A DNA stretch of 64,000 nt from Monarcha castaneiventris obscurior (Eukaryota; Chordata; Aves; Passeriformes; Monarchidae): positions 6,190,501 through 6,254,500 of the forward strand of contig JAMPIT010000848.1 in the NCBI GenBank assembly GCA_026261815.1, given 5' to 3'. The notes beneath the pieces are model-generated. The model saw nothing but the letters and a program-made list of their open reading frames with translations. It was not told the DNA's origin and ran no database searches. Positions within the stretch are counted from its first letter, which is position 1. Each line of letters starts with the position of its first letter. Below, piece by piece: positions 21,173 to 32,556 of the stretch. The translations under genes were made by a program, and so were the position numbers.

Positions 21173-24100
21173 CTCCTGTGCACTCAATGATGGGGATGAT
21201 ATCTCCACCTGCCCCTGTATCTGTCAGAGGTGCTCACACAGCTCTGGGCTCCTTTGATAGCAAACATCACTGCCAGGACTCAACCCCCGGGTTCTAAAGC
21301 CCACCCTGACATTTTCTGTGTGTAAATCCCATTTCCTCTGAGAATTTCCCAGCAGAGCTGAGTCCCTGTGCCGAGCAGAATCCTCGCTGCCCTGCTCCAG
21401 GCACTGCTCCCTGTCGGAGCTGGAGGAGCCCCAGGCTGCTCTGTGCCCCTCAGGGTCACGGTGCCAGGGGCGATGGAGGGCAGCAGTGAGGGGCTCTGGG
21501 ACAGAGGTGCCAGTCTGGCTTGATTTTCTCAGTCTTGAGATGTTCCAAAGGATGAATTTTCCGAACATTTGTTCCTCTCAGCAGGAGCTATTGTTTCTGA
21601 CATATTTATCCAGCTCAGTGCTACCTTGAGATATCACTTTTGACAGATCGCCTTCTTAAATTAAACATACAAATGTGCCCTACTGAGAGGGAAGATGTGA
21701 GCACTAATGGTTCTGAGAATGATGGAGAAACCTGCCCATTAGCTCCTCCTGAGCTGCTAAATGTGCTCCTGTATTAGGAAAAGGAACAGGGAGCCAGCAG
21801 GATCAAAGGGGGAATGGGGAGGGAGATCACACGGGTGAGGTTTGGGATGAAATGCTCTTCAAACTGAGGGGTGGGAGAGGCCAGGGCACAGAATTCAGGT
21901 TTCTGCATATGAAAACAGGGGCCAAGCTACAGAGGAAGGGGCTGAGTCCAGGGGATGAGCTGCCAGCAGGAGGTTCAGCTGCTCCAGGACCCAGAGAATT
22001 CCTTAACACCTCTGCTGTGCTTTCCCAGCCCTCTGCCCATGGCAGCTCTGGCACAGGGCATGGCCCAAGCTGAGCTCAGAGAGGAGAAAAAGGAGGTGCC
22101 CGGGGTCCCTGCGAGGAAAATGGCCTCAATTCCTGTAATTTGCTGGAAATATTTCCCCAGAACCCAACGGATAACGCGGCTGCAAGGGATGGAGCAGGAT
22201 GGAGCTGCAGCTGGATCATCCCAAAGAGAAGGGCTGCAAGGGAGTGCCTGGAATTTCTCTTGGAAAGCCTCCCCCAGTCCTCCCACAGCCAGAGCAGTGC
22301 TGAGATGCTCCCAAGCTCCCCTCTCCCAGGGCTGGCTCCCTGGGATGCCAATGCTGCCCTTTGGAGATGTCACAGCACTCATGGAGTCTCCCCATACCTC
22401 TTTGCTTCCCCTCCTCTCCTGTCTCAGGCCTGACCTGCCCACAAATACAACTGCTTTGGAGCAGGGACATCATTATTTGGCTCCTGGTTGGGCTTCACAC
22501 CTGAGCAGGGGCTGTGCTTTTGTGGCAGGTGTATAATGAGGTAAAAACCCACAAGTACAGCTCCAGATGTTGGGGAGGTCTGTAGGAAAAACAGCACTGC
22601 TCTGCAGCTCCTAAAACCAGGGGAAGGACCAGCTGCCCACCCCTCCTGTGAAGGAATTCCTCCTCCTCTCCATTTTATGAGACATATTTAAGTTATGCAA
22701 TTGATTTTAAAGTCAATTTTAAAAGGTATTCACCAGTTGTTCTAAAAGCGAGCCAGCTCACACATTTTCCACCAAATTGCTGCCGCCCCTTCCCCCCTCC
22801 TTCCTCCCTGTCTCTTTCATGAGAAGAAAGATTTCAACTCCATCTTTTCCTCCTGCCTTCTCTCTGCCTCAAGTCCCCACTATTTCCCTTCTCTTTCAGC
22901 CCATTTTTCTTCCCTCATTGATGAAAACACGCTGACTGATTCCTGCCCTCCCTCCCCTGCATGAAATGCGCAGTTTCCTTGACACACTGAAATTGCTAAT
23001 GGTTCTTGCTGCTCCTTTTCCTAAATGGAGTGTTTTTGAGGAATTACTCAGCTCAGTGCTCCATCAGCTCCTTGCCTGGGCTGGGCAGACACCCGGGCAG
23101 GAGCTGTGCAGCACCACCAGCAGCACTGGAATTCCAGCCCCCCGTGCCTCTAATTAAGCTGGAGATTTATGATTCAGTGTCTGGGCTCTGTTTTTCCCAC
23201 GTGAACTGTGAGGAACTCTCTGAAGGAAGAGCTTGTGCTGTTTGCTCAATATAGATATTATGTATTTTATATATTTTATATATTCCTGCCTGGATTCTCT
23301 CCCCACACAACGTCAGGAGCACTCTGTTGAAAAATGGATAATCCATACAGTGAATTTTACAGCCAAGGCCCGTTTTTGAAAGTCACAGATAAAACCCAGG
23401 CAGCAAGAAGGAAGAGAATAAAAACAAAAAAGGAGAAGCAAAGACAGTGGAAGAAGGAAAAGAGGGAGGGAAGCAGCTGTAAAATGAGGGGAAGGAAGCA
23501 GGAGATGGAGCATGGCCTCGTAGCAATGGGGGGCAAGAGGGGAAGGGCTGTTTGGGGCCAAAACTGGTCATGTCCAGCTCCCTTTCACTTCCAAAAGGCA
23601 CTTTGGGATGGCTCACCCCATCCCTCCTCCAGCAGCTGCCCCCTCCCAGGATGGGACCCCCACAGCCTCCCCTCTGCAGGGCTGATGCCCGCTGGTTTCC
23701 AATCTTTTCCCATTTCCAGGTTTGCAACAATTCTTCTGGATCTCATTGGGGCTTTCCTGTTCCTGTACAGGATGAGGCCTCTTTTAATGCCATTTTTCAG
23801 AGTGAAAAAGGCAGTTTCTGCACAGTCACCTCTGCAGTGCCAGGATTCCCCTCAGGTCTCTCTCTGCCCCCTGCAGCTCCTCATCTCCATCCAAATTCCT
23901 GACAACGAGGGGCTGCTGCCATATGGTTTCCTTGTGCTGTTCCATACCATGCACTGGCTTCAAATTCACTTCGGAGGGGAAGGAGCAAACAGCAGCAAAT
24001 ATTCAAGAATGCCTTGAAACAGCAGCAGGAAGTTCAGCCAGAAAAAGGTAGGGAGGATTAAAAGGAAAAATAAATTGAAAAATGTAATCTGGGAATTTCC

Positions 24101-24843
24101 CAGATGAAACGCTTTGGAAACAGCAGCAGGTTTCATTAGCAGGCTTTCACAGCAAAGCCTGTTGTGACCACAGAGTTGTTGTTTTGTTTAATTTCGGGAG
24201 AGTTTTTAAATTTAAGCTTTGGCTTAACTGGAGGAAAAGGTGTGAAAGGAGTAAATGTACTCTAAGAAACAGATTGGATTAAAATGAAATGTTCTTCCTC
24301 TAACCCTGAGACCTATCTGGTGGGAAGTGGCACTGGAGTGGTGTCTATTTTCCAGTGTATTCATCAGAGGAAAGATCAGTTATTTGTGCATAGTGCAGAT
24401 GGGAGGGTGGGGGAGATGCCCTGTTTTGCTGGAAGAATATCAGGAATTGAGAAAATGGGAAACTCAGCCATGAGAAAGTTTTCTTGCTGTCCAGCCTGAG
24501 CCTCCCCTGGATCAGCCTGAGTCAATTTTCCCTTGTTATTAATCTCTGCCTGGGATAGGGAAACTGAGCCTCTCCATTTTGGGGTTTAGCTGTAAGTCTG
24601 CACCTAAATCATGCCCAACAGGACACCTTTCGTACCTGTGCCTACTCACACAGCCATTTTTACATGCCTTGGATTACTTGGGTTCAGGTTCTTACTGAAA
24701 TATTACAAGCCAAATTCCAAGTGTTTCGAATTTTCCAGGCCCATTTCCCTGCTCGCTGATGACAGTTCCCATAATTACAGAAGCTGGGAATACAAGCCAG
24801 AATCCACAAGTGGTTCTTCAGAGCAGACAAACAAAAAAATGGC
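21173..24843. other. single-copy DNA, no gene seen
   Basis: The 227-codon plus-strand frame at 23334-24017 has a lysine/arginine-rich start from purine-rich DNA and no recognisable domain. The 193-codon frame at 21955-22536 likewise. AT-rich, non-repetitive blocks at 21590-21780 and 22676-22780 are weak candidates for conserved non-coding sequence. A short ATATTTTAT repeat lies near 23250-23285. Confidence 0.45.
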
Positions 24844-24859
24844 GGGGGGGGGGGGGGGG
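24844..24859. repeat. poly(G) tract, 16 G
   Basis: An uninterrupted run of 16 G. Such a run can form G-quadruplex structure and is prone to length error in sequencing. Confidence 0.95.
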
Positions 24860-25303
24860 AACAATTTTTGTGTATTTTTGTGTTTCATCGCCCACAAGTG
24901 ATTACAAGAGCTGCATTTAATTGGGGCCAGCAGTGCTGGTGGTACCTCAGAGGAAAACGTGGATGAGGGGTGAGGGAGCCCTCGAGGAGGGGAAGGAGAA
25001 TGAATTCCAGCAGCAATAATTAAAAATCCTCTGGGGGAATTTAGGCCACTTCCCAGGCATGCACTGGGTAACAATGGAGTGCACGGAAGCTCCGAGCTGT
25101 TCCCACTAATTGGACACTGTGCCAGGGAGCTGGGAAAGCTGGGGAAGGAACATTGAGCAAAGCCCCAGCACGGCCTGGGGATTGTAAAAATGTTGTAGCT
25201 AATGGGATTCTGGCAGGATTGAGAGGGAAGAGAGTTGTACATGGAGCGTGTGAGCTTGGGAAAGGGCTGGCAGGAGCAGCAAGAGTTGTGTGGGGTGTCC
25301 CCC
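24860..25303. other. single-copy DNA, no gene seen
   Basis: The minus-strand frame of 155 codons at 24775-25242 starts within this stretch and reads through the poly(G) tract as polyproline. It has no domain. Confidence 0.45.
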
Positions 25304-25648
25304 TCATGCCTTTCCTGGTCTTAAAAATCAAGAGGTGAACACGGTTAGAAGGGGAAAAAGGGTTTTACCTTGGTGTTTATTGTAAGGATCCTTAGGTGCA
25401 CCACGAACAGGTCGAACACACCTCTGTGCACCCCCCCATCCCCACTGCAAAGTCCCCCTCTTCTAGATCTGGTCTTACATTCTAGGCCTTACTAATTAGC
25501 ATATCTATCAAATATTCCCCAATGAGAGGCTCAAATGAGCCCCCCCCCTCCCAAGGAACCTTCCCCTGGATGGTTCTGTCTTAGTTTACAAAATGTGTTC
25601 TGGAGAGGACCTTGGGCTCTGGATACTTTGGCACCCTAACTATGAAGC
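25304..25648 (-). mobile_element. truncated LTR of the 474-bp family, copy 3
   Basis: The plus strand starts TCATGCCTTTCCTGGTC, the reverse complement of the LTR 3' end with one mismatch in the terminal repeat. It follows the family until GAACTACGAAGC (here CTAACTATGAAGC) and then stops. About 130 bp of the 5' part of the LTR are missing and no TSD can be assigned. This is the only truncated copy of the family in the window. Confidence 0.9.
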
Positions 25649-25857
25649 TGGAGTAGTGAATCAACGGTCCCTTGCCAGCAACTTTGACTGCAGTAAAAGT
25701 GGTCAGCAAGACCCCAAAGGAGCAGGAGACTCCACACCTGAGCCACAGCACCCTGCAAGGGGAGAGAGGCTTCAGTGCTGGGGTTTGCTCCAGGTGATTC
25801 CTGTTCAGGAAGGTTTTGGGAGCTAAAGTTCAGGCCACCAGCAAACATGTGCAGCAG

Positions 25858-26519
25858 TGTGGGAGAACAGGCTCATAGATGTGACTGCCTGGCTAAAGAT
25901 GCTGAGAATATGAAAACTATAAGCGAGATTGAAATGAAGACAAACTTTGAGTTACCCAACCCCAGTTACTGAACAACTGGAAAACAATGGTGTGGCCAGC
26001 TGAAGATAATCCCCTTTAATTAAACAATGCCCTCTGCTTGCAGAAAGGTCCAAGGGTCAGAGCAGACCCTCCCAGCCTGGCAGAGGGTCCAAAACGTAGT
26101 TTTTAGAGTTTAAAATGTAACCCCATATGGTAATGCAATGATTCTTATAGGCTGTATGTAAATGTTATAAGATTTGTAGCTTGTTCTAGATTGGTTAATG
26201 GAAATTAGAATATTCAGCACAAAAGATGATTTATTGTGCTGCAGACGGGAACTCGCTCTCTTGCCCTGCCCTCTTGCCCCTCGCTCTTGCTTTTACTCTC
26301 TTACTTTTGCCCTTGCCCCTTTTCTTCCTACACCACTTCTGCACCCCTGCATCTCTTCACTGCTTCTCTGCCCTGCTTCGAGCTGTGTCTGGCAGCTCCC
26401 AGCAGCTCCCTCACACCCACGCCCTCATCAATAAATCTCATGCTCTAAGACCAGCACCAGAGATCTCCTGTCTCCTGTTTGTCCCGGCCATCCCAAACCC
26501 TACACACCAGAACCCAACA
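25858..26519 (+). mobile_element. solo LTR, 662 bp, class II (ERVK-like), 6-bp TSD
   Basis: It starts TGTGGGAGAACAGG and ends GAACCCAACA, a TG...CA pair with related ends. It is flanked by an exact 6-bp duplication, CAGCAG, at 25852-25857 and 26520-26525. That sequence is low in complexity, so the TSD is weaker evidence than usual. AATAAA lies at 26430-26435, 84 bp before the 3' end. A pyrimidine-rich stretch precedes it (26255-26340). No internal retroviral sequence adjoins it. Confidence 0.75.
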
Positions 26520-26525
26520 CAGCAG

Positions 26526-27149
26526 TAAAGCTGAATTTAGAGGCTTTGCCCTGTGCTGCCCCAGGTGGAAAACCCCACAACACCCAGCAGCGAGGGGAGG
26601 AGGGAGCAGCTCCATCCAGGAGCTGCCTTTGGCCTCTCCATTCCCCTCCAAACCTCTCCTTGTCCTCCTGGCCATGGGGACCCCGAGCTCTGGCCACACA
26701 CCCGAGTCTGAGCAAGGCAGATAACACCTGCAAAAGGGGTTTTCATCATCCTTCCCTGTGTTTTGAAGTGAAAACACTAAAAAAGGAAATTAATGTATGT
26801 AATATAGCAACAGGCTGGGCAAGCTCACTTTGCTCTTGCTGTTGTTTGTTTGCTCATTGCTTTTCTTACTCTCAATAGAAAAATGCTCAAGCCAAAATGA
26901 AACGTTTTGTCTCTTCAGGCAATTTTTTAAAAATAGTGGAGGGTTTGTTTGCTTTGGCTTTTCCCCTTTGTTTGCTTTCGGTCTTAGTGCTCTTTCCAAA
27001 GAAATGCATTTTTTATTTATTCTCCTATTTCATAAGAAATACAGGGAAAAAGCTTGAAAACCATCAGGGGAGGCTCTCAGGAAAACCTGTGGTCGTTGAG
27101 TGGTGCCTGGCTCAGGATGGGGTGGTGGGAGAGGCCGGGGTGAGGGTGA
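26526..27149. other. single-copy DNA, no gene seen
   Basis: Short overlapping frames only. The right part (26760-27060) is T-rich and A-rich without a recognised repeat. Confidence 0.45.
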
Positions 27150-27378
27150 GCAGAGCACAGGAACAGGTTGGATATTAGGGAAAATTTCTTCATTGGAATG
27201 ATGGGCAGGCATTGGAACAGGCTCCCCAGTGGTGGAATCACTGTCCTTGGAAGTGTTCAAAGAACACGTGGATGTGGCACTTGGGGACAAGGTTTAGTGG
27301 TGGGCTTGGCAGTGCTGGGTTAAGGGTTGGAGTTGGTGATCTTGGAGGGCTTTCCCACCCTAAATACTCCTGGATTCC
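27150..27378 (+). mobile_element. CR1 LINE, 5'-truncated, older subfamily
   Basis: It carries AACAGGTTGGATATTAGGG, GTGGATGTGGCACTTGGGG and a worn tail (CCACCCTAAATACTCCTGG). It is related to the copies at 48590, 57640 and 59390. Confidence 0.85.
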
Positions 27379-28164
27379 ATGGGCATCTCAAGGCTTGGAG
27401 GCTCAGGACTTGTCCTAAAGACTCCTTGTTGCATGTGCTGTCACACAGTGCCCTGGAATCCAGGAACCCACCCTGAAATCCAGGCTGCATCCTGGGCAGC
27501 ATCAGCAGCTTGGCAGTGGAAACAGCACCAGCAATCAGGAGATGATCTGCTCCAGGCCATGGGGTGTTTCCAATCAATCATTTCCACAGAAACCCTGATT
27601 CAGACAGATACAAGGTGCCTTGGAGAAGCACGTTTGAGGTTTCCCCCTCATCAGGAGTCTTTCCTCACCCAGTGGCTGGGAATTCTTCCCTGTGAGGGTG
27701 GTGAGGCCTGGCACCGGGTCCTTTTGGGCTCTTCTGGGACACGTCACATCAAAGCCTTTTCTTCACCACGAAAATTCCAATCAAAATCTCTTCTTTCCCC
27801 TCCCCCTGCCCCCCCCAGCCTTTCTCCTGCTACAGCAGTTCCAGAGTGCTCTGTAAGAAGCCCTGTCTTGGCTGAGAGCCCACGCTGAAAGGCGACCACA
27901 GGGACTCCCACAAGCCACAGAGCTGGCCTGAAGCACTGGCAGTCCCAGGGATCTGTTTTTCCAGATGCTTCCCAGGAAGCAGGGACTTTGCTGAGAGAGA
28001 AGAACATTTATCCCAGATCTGCAGGTGTGTTGGAGCCACTCCTGGACTGGTAGCAGCCTGTGCCAGAGCTGACCCTGCACACGCAGCCTGGCAGGCAAAT
28101 CCCAGGGAATCTGCTCCTTTCCCACTGGCTCCTCCTAACCAGGAGCCCTGCTAACCCATCTCCC
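27379..28164. other. mostly single-copy DNA with a small CR1 scrap
   Basis: The 47 bases 27676-27722 (GGGAATTCTTCCCTGTGAGG and GGTGAGGCCTGGCACCGGGT) resemble the middle of a CR1 3' end. Nothing else is recognised. The 169-codon frame at 27379-27888 has no domain. Confidence 0.5.
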
Positions 28165-28568
28165 ACATCCACACAGTTTTTAAACCCTGCAGGGATGGAG
28201 ACTCCACTGCTGCCCTGGGCAGCTGTGCCAATGCCTGGCCACCCTTTCCCTGAAGTAATTTTCCATAATATCCAATCTAAACCTCCCCTGGCCCAGCCTG
28301 AGGCTGTTCCCTCTCCTCCTGTCCATTGTAGGAGCAGAGCCCGACCCCCCCCCCGGCTGCCCCCTCCTGTCAGGGACTTGTGCAGAGCCACAAGGTCCCC
28401 CCTGAGCCTCCTTTTCTCCAGGCTGAGCCCCTTTCCCAGCTCCCTCAGGAATTCTCCAGCCCCTTTCCCAGCTCCCTCAGCCGCTCCTAGGGCTCCAGCC
28501 CCTTCCCAGCTCCGTTCCCTTCCCTGGGCACATTCCAGCCCCTCAGTGTCTTTCTCACAGGAATTTGG
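28165..28568 (-). mobile_element. CR1 LINE, minus strand, older subfamily
   Basis: The plus strand shows CTGCAGGGATGGAGACTCCA, CATAATATCCAATCTAAACC and CTCCTTTTCTCCAGGCTGAG, the reverse complement of a CR1 3' region. The tail itself is missing, so both ends are incomplete. A short C tract lies near 28345-28355. The element includes most of a 192-codon minus-strand frame that has no other domain. Confidence 0.9.
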
Positions 28569-29061
28569 ATATCTCCTTGTGCCCACAGCCCAGGTGAGTG
28601 TCGTGGACTCTGGGGACAGAAGGATGCAATGAGAGTAGCACAGCAGAAAGGATTTGGGGCTGAGCTGCTGACACTGGAATGCTCATTCTGCAAAGCATCC
28701 GAGAGCCTGGAATGATCCTAAATTTCCTTCTGTCACCTACAGGGATGCAGCCATTTTTTCATGCCCTTTGGATAAATAGAGGTTTTCTCCGGAGCCTCCA
28801 GGAACCTTAATTTTTCACCCATCCTAATAACCATAAAACTGAGACAGGCGAGTAATAAAATGTCAAAAACCATGTGTTTTAAAATCTGAGAGGACTCTCA
28901 AATGTCACTGAAATGTGGGATGGAAAAGGAGATGGGAGGACGTGTAGCTGAGCCCGTGGTGGTGGCTGGGCTGTCCTTTCCACACTCCTCCTTTGGCCTG
29001 GCCTCCTGGGACCCTCTGGAAATGGGGATGGAGTGGGGGCTGAGGTGCTTTGGTGCTGGAG
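28569..29061. other. single-copy DNA, no gene seen
   Basis: Nothing recognised. Confidence 0.45.
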
Positions 29062-29067
29062 GAGCAG

Positions 29068-29433
29068 TGTCACAGCTGCTGGCCAGAGGGTTAAGAAAGA
29101 CTCAGAGACAGCAATGCAGTCAAGAGAATGGATGGAATTATTTAATTAACAAAGGATGGGTTTTTATGTGTTTAGTTCTCCTAGTGTCTACCTAAATGGC
29201 ACGAGGTTATTGGAGCTCTTGCTAACTCCCTACCAGAGTGATGGGTCAGTTCTCACATCGTTCATTCTCCTAGTTGAAATCATAACAATTCTATCTGCAG
29301 GTGCAAGATAGCAAACTCGGTTTACAGAAACCTTATCATGTTTTGCATAGTTCAGCATGAGAAAGACAGAGCTCTCACCAACTGCTGCAGAGAGCTGAAG
29401 AAATTCTCTGCTGAGGCTTTTTCAGCATCCATA
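29068..29433 (-). mobile_element. solo LTR-like element, 366 bp, 6-bp TSD, copy A
   Basis: A close match lies at 62431-62807 in the same orientation. Each copy has its own exact 6-bp duplication: here GAGCAG at 29062-29067 and 29434-29439. The plus-strand left end is TGTCACAGCTGC and the right end is CAGCATCCATA. The right end is TA and not CA, which is unusual for an LTR. On the minus strand an ATTAAA-type signal lies about 75-85 bp before the end starting at 29068, the place where other LTRs here have AATAAA, so I read it as minus. A minor open frame inside is present in both copies (start MFCIVQHEKDRALTN) but is only a piece of the repeat. Confidence 0.72.
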
Positions 29434-29439
29434 GAGCAG

Positions 29440-30557
29440 TTCCCTTTCTTGGGGAGTTGGGATGAAGTGAGGCTGCATTTCCTGTGCCGTATCAATCCCA
29501 GTTTAGCCCAGTTTAGCTCCAGCAGAGCTCTGATGGATGCTCTGTGTGAGCATCTTGTCCCCTTCTCCGTGGGCTCCCTCCTGAGCTCCATGTGCTGTTT
29601 AGGCCATGGCAAATGCAGCTGTCCCAAAAATCCTGATCTTCAAGATTTTTAATGCAGAATGTCAGTCAAGAGCTGCACAGAACGTGTAAGTTAACACAGA
29701 AAGTCCTGGACTTCTCTCCACCCCCTTCTCCCATCAAAATCTTATCTAAAAATGCTCATCATGGTGGTAACTGGAGCAGAAACAGGGAAGGGTTTTCTCT
29801 TCTGGTAAAAAAGTCTTCATATTTTAAAAAAAGAAAAACCAGCATCCTGGTCAAATTAGGATGAAAAGACAAGATTTTTGTCTTCTTTTTATTCATCTTT
29901 TTTTTTCTTTCTTTTTTTTTTCCCCCAAGCATGCTATTTTTGCAAACCATGCTTTTTTTTTTGTTACACAGCCAAATAGAGTCCTGGGCTGTCAAATGTC
30001 CCATATTCATAAACTCCAGAGGAAAATGACATTTGACATTTCTTCTTTCTTAGCCTATTGGTTAGTCCAAGATTAAACATGTTTGGAAACCAAAGCCTTT
30101 CTTGCCTCGGCGACAAAAAAACTGCCTCAAAATCAAAATGGGATATTTTGACAATGCCTAAATTATTTTATTATTTATTCCCAAAATTGTTTTCTTGTGC
30201 TTTTGGGCCTCATCAAAGCCAATCTTCCTTTATGATGGTTTTGTTTGAACTTGCAGCTCTGTGAAGAATTCAGGAGAGGTTCTAATGCCACCGACAGGGC
30301 ACTGTCAGAATGTGGCCCCCACTGCAGCCAGACCCAGCACCTCAGCTGGGGAAAAGGCTGCCTTGAGAGCAAAGGCTTTAGGGAAACATTTTAAGTGAGT
30401 TCAGTGTCCCACACCTTGCACAAGAGATTTCCTGCTCAGCTCCCTCACCAGAATAAGGGTTACTGGGAGCCTGGCTGGGTCCATACTTTGTTCTTGAAGC
30501 TAAAAAACTCCTTGGAGCTCTCCCAGAAATCTGAAAGGGTGGCACGAAGCCTCTGAA
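29440..30557. other. single-copy DNA, T-rich in the middle
   Basis: Long T-rich runs lie at 29880-29965. No gene or repeat tail is visible. Confidence 0.45.
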
Positions 30558-30815
30558 CGGCTGGAGCTGTGCCAGGGAGGGTCAGGCTGGAGATCAGGAA
30601 AAGGTTCTTCCCCCAGAGGGTGCTGGGCACTGCCCAGGCTCCCCAGGGAATGGGCACGGCCCCGAGGCTGCCAGAGCTCCAGGAGCGTTTGGGCAGCGCT
30701 GCCAGGGATGCCCAGGGTGGGGTTGTTGGGGTGTCTGTGCAGGGCCGGGTGATCCCTGTGGATGATCCCTGTGGATGATGCCTTCCAGCCCAGGATTTTC
30801 GGTGATTCTGTGATT
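30558..30815 (+). mobile_element. CR1 LINE, 5'-truncated
   Basis: This is the same subfamily block as the copies at 13045 and 20738 (GAGGGTGCTGGGCACTGCCC). Near the 3' end, GATCCCTGTGGAT occurs twice in tandem (30750-30777). The tail reads CCCAGGATTTTCGGTGATTC. Confidence 0.93.
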
Positions 30816-31056
30816 CCCTGCTCACTACTTCCCACTCTCTGTGAAGCAAGGCAGGGCTGCTGCTGTCGGAGCCCTCTGGGATTTGGTGGTGCTCATGGGG
30901 GTGGTGGAGGCTCCTGCTCCACGCTGGAGAAGAGGGAACAGCAGCACAGGGATCTGCAGGGTTTGTTCCCTGCTCCCAGAGGGGAGGCAGCAGCTCTGCC
31001 CTGCAGGTTCAGCTGTGCAGTGCCAGAGGTGCCCACACAGCTCAGCCACGCCTGGG

Positions 31057-31529
31057 TGATGCCTTTCTTAGTCTTAAAAATTAAGAGGCGAACACGGTTA
31101 GAAGGGGAAAAAGGGTTTTACCTTGGTATTTATTGTAAGGATCCTTAGGTGCACCACGAACAGGTCGAACACACCTCTGTGCACCCCCCCATCCCCACTG
31201 CAAAGTCCCCCTCTTCTAGATCTGGTCTTACATTCTAGGTCTTACTAATTAGCATATCTATCAAATATTCCCCAATGAGAGGCTCAAATGAGCCCCCCCC
31301 CCCAAGGAACCTTCCCCTGGATGGTTCTGTCTTAGTTTATAAAATGTGTTTTGGAGAGGACCTTGGGCTCTGGGCACCCTGGCACCCGAACTACGAAGCC
31401 TCTAAAATGTTTAGTCTCTTGGCTTAACAAACAAGTCTAAGAATGTAGGCAAAAAGCATCGAAAATACAGAAGTTGTAGAAAGGTATAACAGGGGTATAA
31501 AAGAAAAGACAAAAATCATCATGGCATCA
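31057..31529 (-). mobile_element. solo LTR, 473 bp, 4-bp TSD, copy 4 of the 474-bp family
   Basis: The termini are TGATGCC and GGCATCA, which are each other's reverse complement, with an exact 4-bp duplication TGGG at 31053-31056 and 31530-31533. AATAAA on the minus strand is at 31129-31134. Only small differences separate it from copies 1 and 2. Confidence 0.93.
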
Positions 31530-31533
31530 TGGG

Positions 31534-31779
31534 GAGCCCTGGAATGTGCCCTGACCTCCTTCCCAGCCCTGCCCTCGCAGGAGCAGCCAGGCCCTGGTGC
31601 CTGGACATCACCACTGACAGGGCAGACTTTGGTTAATGACTTCAGAGGCAATGCTGAGGTGAAAACAGAGCGAGGCAAAGCTCTCCCGCAGAGAAATAAA
31701 CCCAAATAAACCTGTCAGAAGGACAGAGCTGTTGTGTGCAAAGCCCCATGGTTTTACTGCTCAGGAAAGCCCTCTTCTA
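31534..31779. other. single-copy DNA, no gene seen
   Basis: Nothing recognised next to the LTR. Confidence 0.4.
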
Positions 31780-31995
31780 TAAATACCCAATAAATGAGTT
31801 AGAGGCTAAATAAAACACCCCATATACTGTAGAGTTGAGACCAACAATCCTAAATGAGCAAACATTTCCGAAGGAATAACTCTGCTTGGTGTCAATTTAT
31901 GTTAATGTTGTACATGATTGAACCCATTAGAGCAAATAGCCAGTAATAAGAATGCAGATACACCACAAACTAATTGGATTAGAGGCTAACAGGGC
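31780..31995. other. AT-rich block, candidate conserved non-coding element
   Basis: An AT-rich, non-repetitive block containing AATTTATGTTAATGTTGT, CAGTAATAAGAATGC and ACTAATTGGATTAG (TAAT and ATTA cores). It stands out from the flanking GC-richer DNA. There is no direct evidence of function. Confidence 0.3.
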
Positions 31996-32324
31996 TCTGT
32001 GTCTCCTGCTCCTGCCACTGCTCAGCTCCTTGGGCTGCAGCCAGCACCACATGGAAGGTGCCCTGTAGTCTCCAGAGGTGTTGGTGGTTCGGGATCAAGG
32101 CTCAGCAGCAGAGCTGGGGGATGTTCAGAGCCTCCTGCTGCATTTTGTCTGTTCAATTTGTGTTTCTGTAGGGTGAGGGGATGGAAGAGGGCTTTGGCTG
32201 GCTCTGGAGGAAGCCTGGTGAAGCACAGAGAAGCAGGATGGGTTCTCTCTAGGGGACAGCACAAAGTGGTCAGATGACAACCTCTGCCCAAAACACAGCT
32301 GGGCCACTTTGAGAGAGGCTCAGA
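31996..32324. other. single-copy DNA, no gene seen
   Basis: Overlapping frames on both strands at 31999-32375 are not supported by any domain. Confidence 0.45.
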
Positions 32325-32556
32325 GTATATATTGGGAAGGAATTGTTCCCTGGGAGGGTGGTGAGGCCCTGGCACAGGGTGCCCAGAGCAGCTGTGGCTG
32401 CCCCTGGATCCCTGGCAGTGCCCAAGGCCAGGCTGGACATTGGGGCTTGGAGCAGCCTGGGATAGTGGAAGGTGTCCCTGCCATGGCAGGGGGTGGCACT
32501 GGATGGGCTTTAAGGTCCCTTCCAGCCCAAACCATTTGGGGATTCCCTGATATGAT
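32325..32556 (+). mobile_element. CR1 LINE, 5'-truncated
   Basis: It begins TATTGGGAAGGAATTGTTCC, continues CCCTGGCACAGGGTGCCCAG and GTGGAAGGTGTCCCTGCCAT, and ends in CCAAACCATTTGGGGATTCC. It is close to the copies at 428 and 15218. Confidence 0.93.

Noticed and set aside
23334..24017. 227-codon plus-strand frame with a lysine-rich start
   Set aside because: The basic residues come from purine-rich DNA. The rest has no domain and the frame has no splice or conservation support here.
28008..28586. 192-codon minus-strand frame
   Set aside because: Most of it lies in a CR1 copy at 28165-28568.
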